Positions 53,801-61,167 of a stretch of 64,000 bases of DNA are shown here, piece by piece. The notes under the pieces are model-generated. The model had not been told where the DNA came from. It saw nothing but the letters and a program-made list of their open reading frames with translations, and searched no databases. The first letter of the stretch is position 1, and every line of letters begins with the position of its first letter. The translations under genes and the position numbers were made by a program. The stretch spans positions 1 to 64,000 of the forward strand of contig JANXYR010000053.1 of assembly GCA_025355965.1 (NCBI GenBank), given 5' to 3'. Source of the DNA: Geobacteraceae bacterium (GTDB lineage: Bacteria > Desulfobacterota > Desulfuromonadia > Geobacterales > Pseudopelobacteraceae).

Positions 53801-55424
53801 GACGCGATGCAGGACGTGGGTCAAGGCTTATCTGCGTTGGATCAGCTTCATAGAATGACAGATTCCAGAACCGGTCGCTGGCACCGTTTAAGATACGGAA
53901 GCGATATACTCTCGCATCTACAGTTAGGGAAGGAAATGCTGTGCCGTTGACTACTGCGCTGTCTTGAAACGCTTCCATGCCCATCGAGACGTTGGGTGTC
54001 CCCGGGATTTTTTCAGGTTGACCTGGGGTTTGGCACTGGGCAAGTTCCAGTGGGTTTGAACTGCTGCAATTAGGGTCATAATAAGGGTTGGCTACCGGTC
54101 CCTTGGTGACAACAGTTGCGGGATAAAACCATGGCCCATACATCCAGCGTCCAAAAGGATTGACACCACCGATACCCGCGGTGGAAGTCTGGGCAGGCAT
54201 GTAGACATGCGGCATCCAGAGATCGCCGGTAACCGGCGCTCTGTCGCCTCCGTTAAGAGTACCGCTGCCCCAATTCCACAGCGGGTCAGTGATCCTGATT
54301 TTAGGAGTAATTACACCTGACACCGGATGTGCCGTTGGTGTTGCATCGACAAAGGTCTTGTCCTGAAGGATTAGTGGAATCTGGTCTGGCGGGATTATAC
54401 CGCGAGCTATAAGATCCTGCTCATATTGGTCTGTAATGAGGTAACCGGCGACTTCACCAACATAGACGTTGAGGCGCGTAGTACCGAAGGCGTGGTCATG
54501 ATAAAACATCAACCTGGCACTTTGCTGATTGGTGTAATAAAATGTCATTGAGCCATCACCAGGATCTGGCATATCAGGTACATTTTGAGCACTGACGCCC
54601 TTTTTGAAGGGAGTTATTTCAAGGGCAGGGGTAATCCACTGATGGGGTGTACCGTCACTGATCCAGGGGGTGCGCCCACCATGCAAATGAATTGTTGCCC
54701 GGTTCTGGGTGTAGCTTGCACAGGTGTTGCCATCAGCAGTGTTGTTACAAGGAGAACCGTCCACATTAGCCGGACCGGTACCCGCTCCCATGACAGTTAA
54801 GTCAGTAGGAACAAAAAGATCGCCAGCTGAGCCTATCGGAAGCTTGTTCGTGAACTTTATACGCACCGGACGATCTCTTTCTGAAACTAACGTAGGCCCC
54901 AAATAACGAATCGGATCTGGCGCTATTCCAATCCCGGCGGCGGTGTCGGCGGCTGTGCATGCATGCTGATCGGCACCACATTTATTCTGGCTGGGCAAAG
55001 TGCCGGCCGAGAGATTAGTACCTCTATTGACCTGCACATAACCGCGCAACAGGGTTCCTGGGGCTGGCAGATCTGAGTGCATACGCTGATTGAATTCTCT
55101 TAGCTCAATTTCATAATAATCGGAACCGGGATAAGTTGTTATGTCGGGCTTTCCGATAGTTAAATATTGACCAAGATTATTTGCCTTACCGCTCCCAAGG
55201 CCGGGAAGAGTATCGACAAACTTGGCCAATGGGGGGCTGTTTGCCCAGTTGGCAGTTGTGTAATAATCCGGGGTACGTGTAGTCTCACCATTTGAGAGAT
55301 AGCCGGTTACAGGGCTGGTCGGAATTTGAGGAACTGCTCCGGCAAGCTGTGGCATACTGCCGAAGCAAAGGATTGCCAACACAATGCCTAATCGCCAAAG
55401 TTTAACTCTGTCACGATTTATCAT
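50898..55424 (-). CDS. Large multicopper oxidase with FN3, Ig/PKD and C-terminal dockerin-like segment (OmpB-like)
   Basis: Copper motifs IHLHGG, FYHDHAFG, HPIHFH, WHCHILSHEEMDMM; FN3 (NEIGYNVYRSIDGTSFTKLN...); PKD-type repeats; C-terminal GDVAPYFGSASHPDGKINLGDVSVLLMRAVG. Confidence 0.92.
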   Translation of the reverse strand: MINRDRVKLWRLGIVLAILCFGSMPQLAGAVPQIPTSPVTGYLSNGETTRTPDYYTTANWANSPPLAKFVDTLPGLGSGKANNLGQYLTIGKPDITTYPGSDYYEIELREFNQRMHSDLPAPGTLLRGYVQVNRGTNLSAGTLPSQNKCGADQHACTAADTAAGIGIAPDPIRYLGPTLVSERDRPVRIKFTNKLPIGSAGDLFVPTDLTVMGAGTGPANVDGSPCNNTADGNTCASYTQNRATIHLHGGRTPWISDGTPHQWITPALEITPFKKGVSAQNVPDMPDPGDGSMTFYYTNQQSARLMFYHDHAFGTTRLNVYVGEVAGYLITDQYEQDLIARGIIPPDQIPLILQDKTFVDATPTAHPVSGVITPKIRITDPLWNWGSGTLNGGDRAPVTGDLWMPHVYMPAQTSTAGIGGVNPFGRWMYGPWFYPATVVTKGPVANPYYDPNCSSSNPLELAQCQTPGQPEKIPGTPNVSMGMEAFQDSAVVNGTAFPSLTVDARVYRFRILNGASDRFWNLSFYEADPTQISLDPRPASRLTEVKMLPASPHLAAQYNWPEFWPVDGRDGGVPDPAFKGPSFLQIGTEGGFLPQPVVIDPQPITYNIDPTAFWVGNVDKMGLALGPAERADVIVDFSKYAGKTLILYNDAPAAWPARVAGYDYYTGAPDSRDSGGFGTGGVFNKITGAWEGGTGPLIGYAPNTRTVMQVIVRPVRTVVDNKYTFNRADLEKEFTAATPVTAINPDKKTLFERAQEPIIVGQAAYKDAYPNSYFPLNFPWEGIAQINDSYLKFVTLAGEEVTAPTHPKGIHDEMGASFDPVYGRMSGNLGMQLPNPTTLNALLILYGFSDVPTENINNSTQVHVTVLSSGTQLDPFLGVASNLNDGTQIWKISHNGVDTHPIHFHIFDVQLINRVGWDGQILMPEPNELGWKDTVKISPLEDTIVAVRPRAPALPFGITNSLRPLNPAIPIDSAMGFNGTPSSGSNWPIPLNNGTTGSGFSSIDWKTGQAYVGTPTYPYLNYKGVVTNVLHNFGWEYVWHCHILSHEEMDMMRPVVLNVASSVPDAPSIKSVAAGVISWTDPTPVVYADLATFGNPKNEIGYNVYRSIDGTSFTKLNTAALPANSTSYTDTTAVTDTAYVYRVDAFNASGTTQSPVASMSAIVVTANGTFNYANRPFLNQLSATIVLPTGVSIASVEFLVDGALVGTGTTIGTTSTLTSWNPTETGAHSITARVTNNLGAVSVSSPVIVTVIGTFTADFTVKGSANGSDIGYCETITFSSTATGTPNSYTWTINNSGSFTSGAATSTATATLVPGTYLVTLSVVGSDETENFRVTKSVKVVNHNPTAIPGATLYTIFPGDTLALTGSGTDPDTCDTLSFAWNIDNIGQYELTGANPAPIPNNALNSLLGNGTHTITFKVTDSKGGVGTATTMISIEEKDGLIPGYQTHLTSALRALQITNGKIAPTALELAHGDVAPYFGSASHPDGKINLGDVSVLLMRAVGSIPGF

Positions 55425-55453
55425 ATTCTCTCCTTATACTTTATTTGCTGTAC

Positions 55454-55726
55454 CTATTTGTTTTCCATGACTGGAGGAGTAATATTCTGTACGGCTTGCC
55501 GGGCTTGGTGAACTTTTAGTCTTTCAGCTTTAAGAGCTTCAGCAGCGGCCTTCAGCTTTTCAGACGTAACGCGCTGTTCAAGCTGTTTGCGGGTCGTCTC
55601 TCTCTTTGCAGCCAATTCAGGTGTCAAAGGAGCAACAGTACCCGCAAATACAATTCCACCAGCCAGCGACGATAGTGCTGATACCATGACAATTATCCAA
55701 ATCATTAGTACATTTTTATTTTTCAT
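55454..55726 (-). CDS. Small exported coiled-coil protein, first gene of the oxidase operon
   Basis: Signal/anchor helix, charged helical body; RBS GGAGAG; 29 nt upstream of the oxidase gene. Confidence 0.65.
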   Translation of the reverse strand: MKNKNVLMIWIIVMVSALSSLAGGIVFAGTVAPLTPELAAKRETTRKQLEQRVTSEKLKAAAEALKAERLKVHQARQAVQNITPPVMENK

Positions 55727-55790
55727 GTTGCTCTCCTTTGGATATATTTAACACTTTGATATACGTTTGTAGATCTATTTTGAAGTAAAA

Positions 55791-55805
55791 GCAGGAAGTG
55801 TGCCG
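55791..55805 (-). promoter_or_regulatory. Candidate sigma54 promoter of the multicopper oxidase operon
   Basis: Minus strand CGGCACACTTCCTGCT; GG-N10-GC. Confidence 0.6.
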
Positions 55806-55875
55806 AATATTATGGTGAGCTATCTAGCTAAAATAACGTAATTTTATGTGTAATGCCTGAAAACCAGGCTGCCAC

Positions 55876-55903
55876 TTGTCTCAATATGAGATTTTTGTCT
55901 CAA
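55876..55903 (-). promoter_or_regulatory. Candidate upstream activator site
   Basis: TTGTCTCAATATGAGATTTTTGTCTCAA: GTCTCA-N3-TGAGA inverted repeat plus a second TTGTCTCAA 19 bp away. Confidence 0.6.
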
Positions 55904-55984
55904 CGTATTAACCCTAATAAACAGGATAAGTACGTTAACAAAGTAATTTTTGCATAAAAAACGCAGAAAACAACTTATATCGTA

Positions 55985-57697
55985 CTAATGAATAACCCAT
56001 CCGCTTTTAGGCAGCAGGGTCGGTTCTACTCCCGGACCGAGTTGAATAATATAGCATCCCTTTGAAACATAACGTTGTCCTGAGCCGAAGCTGAGCCGTT
56101 CATAATCTCTAACAACAACATCCATTTGCATGCTCATGACGTCAAATAGATGATCCCTCTGCAGGTTATCGTAAATCAGATTAAGCCCTTGCAAAGTTGC
56201 CTGCTGCAACATTGTTGTGCTGCGAGAAGCAATCCTGCGATCACCAAAATCTTTGCTGCCTGTCAAGATAGGCACCTTGGCGTCAAAGCCGCCAGTTTTG
56301 GGGCCAACATAAGGCGTCAGTCGGAATGGGAAAGTGATATAAACCTTGTTTCGAGAAGCTTCCACAATAGTTGAAGTTTTATTGCCAAGGTATCCAGAGG
56401 ATACAAAAACCATCTTCGGGTCAGAAAGCTGAGATATTAGTTTTGGCAGGTTCGTCAGCAGTTCAGCGTCTGTCCAGAGCAGTAGCACACCGGGTTTATA
56501 TTTTTTCAGGAGTTTACCTAGTGTTGCCTTATTTCGGAGCTCATTTGTGGTTAAGGTCTTGGTGATTACTGCTGGTCGTCCCAGTTCGTTCCAACTATTC
56601 TGAAAACCGGATGCCAGCGTCTTGCCAACTGGGGAGTCCTGAATAATCTGAAGAATAGTGGTTCTTATCGGGAGAGTTTCAAGGCGATTGAGATAGCTAG
56701 CAACGGCTTCTCCTTCCTGAGCATAGCCTTTGTTGAAATAATACGTATACCATCCAGTTTCGGATACTACAGGAAAATCGGTGATTGGGAAGAGGCAGGG
56801 CAGTCGCTCTGCCTCGCAGAAGTCATGAATAGGGCGCCAATCAAGGTTGGATATGCCACCAAGTACAGCAAAAACCGGATTGTTGTTTTGGTAGGTTGTA
56901 AGTTGTTCTTTCCAAGTTTCCGGTGGGCCTCTCAGTTCCCAAATATCCAGAGATGCTTTGCGAAAAGCGAATTGCATATCTGCTGTGGGAGTATAGCCAA
57001 ATTTTATGAAATCATTGTACATTCCCATCTGCTGGTTTTTTTGGGCAATAAATTTTTCAAGAGGCATTAGAAGGGTCTGGCGGTCTTCCTGGTTCACATC
57101 GTCGCTAATAATGGTTGCAAATTTAAATTCCCCGCTGTTGGCCCCTGGAGAAGGCTTTGAAGAGAGTTCTTCCAGATAGCTAATAAGAATATACATGTCA
57201 TGGTCTGATAGTGGATAGCGTGGCATGACGTCATTGAAAGTCTGCCCTGACGGGTCTGTGCCGAAACGCATGGCGGTTGCCAAAGATTCACGGGTGTAGG
57301 CCGGCCGTTCCAATACGGTTTTGGCATAGATAAAGCGTCCGGCCTGGTCGCTTTTGTCACCCAATGATGGTGGGCGTCGATACGGTTTGTAGAGTTTGTT
57401 TCCTGTGGTTGGCGGGGTAACCACTCCACCCTCAAAAGAACCGAGTCCGGCGCGGAGATGACAGCTGGAGCAGGAAAAAGATCTGCTGTCAACCTCGATA
57501 TCGCCCCGGATGAAAGCAGGCATGGGAGTTCCGGAGGGGAGAATTCCCTCGCGGTACATCCTCTCGCCAAGACGCATTATTTCAGCCTGAGGAAGTGGAG
57601 CTGCCGCAAACAGTGAAGTTACCGTGAGAAAAAAGAGCAGGACAATAAGTACTGAGATTAAAAAGGTAATTCTCACGGTTGAGTAATGGTGTTTCAT
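55985..57697 (-). CDS. Cytochrome c domain fused to a periplasmic binding protein (Peripla_BP_6-like) domain
   Basis: Signal anchor; FSCSSCHLRAGLG (CxxCH) in a class I cytochrome-like domain; then FAVLGGISNLDWRPIHDFCEAERLPCLFPITDFPV...YFNKGYAQEGEAVASYL. Confidence 0.82.
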   Translation of the reverse strand: MKHHYSTVRITFLISVLIVLLFFLTVTSLFAAAPLPQAEIMRLGERMYREGILPSGTPMPAFIRGDIEVDSRSFSCSSCHLRAGLGSFEGGVVTPPTTGNKLYKPYRRPPSLGDKSDQAGRFIYAKTVLERPAYTRESLATAMRFGTDPSGQTFNDVMPRYPLSDHDMYILISYLEELSSKPSPGANSGEFKFATIISDDVNQEDRQTLLMPLEKFIAQKNQQMGMYNDFIKFGYTPTADMQFAFRKASLDIWELRGPPETWKEQLTTYQNNNPVFAVLGGISNLDWRPIHDFCEAERLPCLFPITDFPVVSETGWYTYYFNKGYAQEGEAVASYLNRLETLPIRTTILQIIQDSPVGKTLASGFQNSWNELGRPAVITKTLTTNELRNKATLGKLLKKYKPGVLLLWTDAELLTNLPKLISQLSDPKMVFVSSGYLGNKTSTIVEASRNKVYITFPFRLTPYVGPKTGGFDAKVPILTGSKDFGDRRIASRSTTMLQQATLQGLNLIYDNLQRDHLFDVMSMQMDVVVRDYERLSFGSGQRYVSKGCYIIQLGPGVEPTLLPKSGWVIH

Positions 57698-57724
57698 GAT
57701 TCACCAATAAAATTCAGAATTGAG

Positions 57725-58312
57725 TTATTGTTTCACTATTGCACTTTGGTACTCTTCCATAAACTCACGAGAACTCATAATTCCGAATAAACGTATCCAG
57801 CTGCCGTCTTTTGGAGAGCGAATCATGTTCAACGGATAATGTGACATCTTATCCGGGATGTAGGCGTTGAAGGCCCTCATCACGATGTCTATATCGGTCC
57901 GGCTACCAGTTAAAAAATCCCATCCCGGTTTGGCGTGATAGCGTTTCAGGTACTCTTTCAGTACTTTTGGGGTATCATTTTCCGGGTCAATGGTGATCGA
58001 CACCAGTCGGGCTTTCTGGCTGGTTACAGCAAGCTTGCCCTGCAGATTGACAAAACCGGCCGAAAGTACCGGGCAGATAGTAGTACAGGTGCCGTAGATG
58101 AAATCAACCACCACCGGTGAATCCCCTGTAAGTAAGGACTGAAGCCGTACCTTTTTTCCATCCTGATTTACGAGGGCAATATCGGGAATGTTGTATTTTT
58201 CTACCGTACGTTTGTAACTTTTGCTTACGGCATGAGCTGAAGTTGCTGGGAGGAAAATGGCCATGAGGATAAGTAGAAGAAACGGTACTATTATTATGAA
58301 TTGTAATCTCAT
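57725..58312 (-). CDS. SCO1/SenC-family copper chaperone
   Basis: VVDFIYGTCTTICPVLSAGFVNLQGKL (CxxxCP); LVSITIDPENDTPKVLKEYLKRYHAKPGWDFLTG. Confidence 0.93.
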   Translation of the reverse strand: MRLQFIIIVPFLLLILMAIFLPATSAHAVSKSYKRTVEKYNIPDIALVNQDGKKVRLQSLLTGDSPVVVDFIYGTCTTICPVLSAGFVNLQGKLAVTSQKARLVSITIDPENDTPKVLKEYLKRYHAKPGWDFLTGSRTDIDIVMRAFNAYIPDKMSHYPLNMIRSPKDGSWIRLFGIMSSREFMEEYQSAIVKQ

Positions 58313-58328
58313 CAGGCACCTTTTAGGC

Positions 58329-59093
58329 TTATTTTTTAGCCGACTCAGCTGGTTTTACAGGTGCAGCAGTTGCAGGTCTAGTGGCCTCTATCTGCTTGAA
58401 TTCCAATAGTTCAACTTCAAATGCCAGTGTAGCTCCAGGTAAAATCATTTCACCGGCACCATTTTCACCGTAAGCTAGGTCAGGCGGGCAAACCATCTTT
58501 GCTTTTCCGCCCGGTTTCATCTTTTGTACACCCTCGATCCAACATTTTATTACGTTATCCAGCTTGAACTCCAGCGGTTTACCGCGCTTATAAGAACTGT
58601 CGAATTCTTCGCCGTTAATCAAAGTTCCGCGATAATTGACTTTTACGACATCAGCAGCCTTAGGGGATTCACCCTTTCCTTCAACCAGCGAGGTGTAAAC
58701 CATTCCAGAGAGTGTCTTAGATGCTCCCTTCTCTTTGGCAGCCTTCTCCAGAAAGTCCTTACCAGCTGCGACCTGTTTTTCTCCCGATACTTTACGACGC
58801 GTTTTTGCCAGTTCCTGTATTTTGCTGGTATAAGTAGTCAGTTCCAAACTGCTTTTTTTACCAGTCTGTGCATCCGTTAATCCCTGTTTGACAAGTTCGA
58901 ACTCTGCTGGCGTCAAATTGAAAACGGACAGCGAGCGTGATACCGAAAGCCCGATAGCGTACAAAGTCTTCTGCTCTTCTGTCATAGCTGGTGGTTCGGC
59001 AGCATAGAGTGCTGTGCTTATCAAAAGTAGGGATGCAATAGCTGTCTTTTTGGTTATTATTTGTAATCTTCGGGACATTGCAGATGAATTCAT
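58329..59093 (-). CDS. FKBP-type peptidyl-prolyl isomerase (exported, Mip-like)
   Basis: VKVNYRGTLINGEEFDSSYKRGKPLEFKLDNVIKCWIEGVQKMKPGGKAKMVCPPDLAYGENGAG. Confidence 0.94.
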   Translation of the reverse strand: MNSSAMSRRLQIITKKTAIASLLLISTALYAAEPPAMTEEQKTLYAIGLSVSRSLSVFNLTPAEFELVKQGLTDAQTGKKSSLELTTYTSKIQELAKTRRKVSGEKQVAAGKDFLEKAAKEKGASKTLSGMVYTSLVEGKGESPKAADVVKVNYRGTLINGEEFDSSYKRGKPLEFKLDNVIKCWIEGVQKMKPGGKAKMVCPPDLAYGENGAGEMILPGATLAFEVELLEFKQIEATRPATAAPVKPAESAKK

Positions 59094-59152
59094 TGTGCAT
59101 CCTCCGTGTGCAAAAATGGTGATTCGAATATTGGTTACAGATTGCCTTGGTT

Positions 59153-59626
59153 TTAGTCAACTGCTAAGTCCTGCAAATAGTTTTTTTCCAATTGTTCATC
59201 TGCAATAAGGTGCAGTGCCCTAAGTAGTGACAAGATGAGAGATGGCTTGACCGGTTTTTCAAAGTAGTGCGATGCACCAAGTTTATAAGCGGTCTTTTCT
59301 AATTCCTCGTTGCCGTGGCCGGTAACGAGGATTATTTTTGCCAATGGTTGCTCTGCTCGTACTACTGATACAAGCAACATACCATCTTGATTTTTGGTTC
59401 CTGTAAAACGTAAATCAGAAATAACTGCAAAATATTCATTTCTGTTCAACAAAACAATAGCAGCATCAATACTATCGCATACATCAAAACCAAAGCATTC
59501 GCTCTTGAGCAACTTACTGTAGGCAAAACATATTGCCGGTTCATCATCAACGATCAAAACCCGATGTTTTTCCGGCAAGAAATTGTCACCATATTGTGAA
59601 TTGTCGTGATTCTCTTGAGAAGTCAT
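59153..59626 (-). CDS. Single-domain response regulator (start uncertain; TTG at 59578 possible)
   Basis: RVLIVDDEPAICFAYSKLL...AVISDLRFTG...IILVTGHGNEE...HYFEKPVKPS. Confidence 0.88.
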   Translation of the reverse strand: MTSQENHDNSQYGDNFLPEKHRVLIVDDEPAICFAYSKLLKSECFGFDVCDSIDAAIVLLNRNEYFAVISDLRFTGTKNQDGMLLVSVVRAEQPLAKIILVTGHGNEELEKTAYKLGASHYFEKPVKPSLILSLLRALHLIADEQLEKNYLQDLAVD

Positions 59627-59638
59627 ATTCTGCTTTAA

Positions 59639-59653
59639 TCAAGAATCATGCCG
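59639..59653 (-). promoter_or_regulatory. Candidate sigma54-like promoter upstream of response regulator/FKBP/SCO/cytochrome genes
   Basis: Minus strand CGGCATGATTCTTGAT, 9 of 12 consensus positions; GG-N10-GA. Confidence 0.4.
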
Positions 59654-59724
59654 GAACTGTTAGGCTTATATTGCTAATGATATCATTGTGTTAGTGAATT
59701 ATATAATGATGTGTATATAACTAA

Positions 59725-59751
59725 TTGAGACTTAGTCTCAAAGTGAGACAA
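59725..59751. promoter_or_regulatory. Candidate upstream activator site
   Basis: TTGAGACTTAGTCTCAA (perfect 7+7 palindrome) overlapping GTCTCAAAGTGAGAC (perfect 6+6 palindrome). Confidence 0.65.
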
Positions 59752-59850
59752 GGTGGTGAGAATGATATTAGGTGTCTTGAGGTTAAATAAAGAACAGTTG
59801 TAGTAACCAAGAGGAAAATCTATTGAGTGCTTTACTGTGGATTATATTAT

Positions 59851-61167
59851 TTACGCATTTATCTGTTTCAGTCTTCGATAGAGAGTTGCCCGTGAAATAT
59901 TGAGGCATTTTGCTGCTTTTTCGATATCGCCACCTGTCTGCTCCAATACGGCTTTGATATGAGTTTCTTCAACTACTTGAATGGTAAGCTGCTTTGTTGC
60001 AGGTTGATAAAGGCGCTTGTTCGTCAGATTCGAAAAATGTGCCTGACGAACTTTTGTGCCGTGCGGTGTAAGCAGCAGCGCGCGCTCGAGAACATTCTTT
60101 AGCTCACGGATGTTGCCGGGCCAGGGATAGTCCTTTAGCATCTTCATGATATCTTCAGTAAGAACCGCATAAGATGAACCTAATGATCGTAGCAGATAGT
60201 CTACCAGTGCTGGTAGATCGTCCATGCGCTCTCTAAGAGGTGGAAGATGGATAGTCATTATATTAATCCGGTACATGAGGTCCTGGCGAAACTGACCAGA
60301 AGAGACCAATGAATCCAACTCGTGATGCGTTGCGCATATCAGACGAAAATTACTTCTCAACAGCTTTACATCACCAAGTCTGCGGTAACTTTTGTCTTCT
60401 AAAACTTTGAGAAATTGCGCTTGAACATCAATGCTCATATCACCAATTTCATCCAGAAACATCGTCCCACGGTCGGCAATATCTAGCAGTCCTTTGCGAT
60501 CTTGATCGGCAGAGGTAAAGGCGCCTTTGGCATTACCAAAGATTTCTCTAGAAAGCATTTCTCCCCTCAGGCTGGAGCAGTTTAGCTCAACACATTCATT
60601 TGATGCTCGTGACCCTTGCTGATGAATCCATCTGGCAAGCATCCCTTTTCCTGTGCCTGTTTCACCCGTTATTAACACCGGAATATCACTGGCAGCGGCT
60701 GCTATTGCCAAGCCATGTATTTCCTGCATGCCCCTGGCTTCTCCAATAAAAAAATCATATTTCTTTTCAAGTCGCATTCGAGCTGATTGTTGCTTTTTCA
60801 GGACTCCAATTTCAAGCATTTTGCGCATGAATACGGCTAGTGCAGCATTATCAACCGGCTTGGTGAGGAAATTGTCTGCCCCGCGCTGCATTGCCTCAAC
60901 TGCCAGAGGAATGTCTCCTTGGCCGGTTATAACTATGATCGGAATACAGAGGTCGTTTGTCCGCGCTGTACCGATAAAATCAATGCCGTTGCCATCCGGC
61001 AGGTTAATGTCGAGAATCATTATGTCAAAACGACGGACGGCTAGTGCCGCTGAGGCCTCGGCAAGATTGGCCGCCTCGAAAACTTCATAGCCATCTTTTG
61101 AAAAATAGCGGACAAAACCAAAGCGTGTAGCGGCGTTGTCTTCAATCAACAAAACATTAGGTTTCAT
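59851..61167 (-). CDS. Sigma54-dependent response regulator (NtrC family)
   Basis: Receiver; TGETGTGKGMLARWIHQ; EIFGNAKGAFTSADQDRKGLLDIADRGTMFLDEIGDM; FIS-type HTH GGDIEKAAKCLNISRATLYRRLKQ. Start MKPNVLLIEDN at 61167. Confidence 0.94.
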   Translation of the reverse strand: MKPNVLLIEDNAATRFGFVRYFSKDGYEVFEAANLAEASAALAVRRFDIMILDINLPDGNGIDFIGTARTNDLCIPIIVITGQGDIPLAVEAMQRGADNFLTKPVDNAALAVFMRKMLEIGVLKKQQSARMRLEKKYDFFIGEARGMQEIHGLAIAAAASDIPVLITGETGTGKGMLARWIHQQGSRASNECVELNCSSLRGEMLSREIFGNAKGAFTSADQDRKGLLDIADRGTMFLDEIGDMSIDVQAQFLKVLEDKSYRRLGDVKLLRSNFRLICATHHELDSLVSSGQFRQDLMYRINIMTIHLPPLRERMDDLPALVDYLLRSLGSSYAVLTEDIMKMLKDYPWPGNIRELKNVLERALLLTPHGTKVRQAHFSNLTNKRLYQPATKQLTIQVVEETHIKAVLEQTGGDIEKAAKCLNISRATLYRRLKQINA

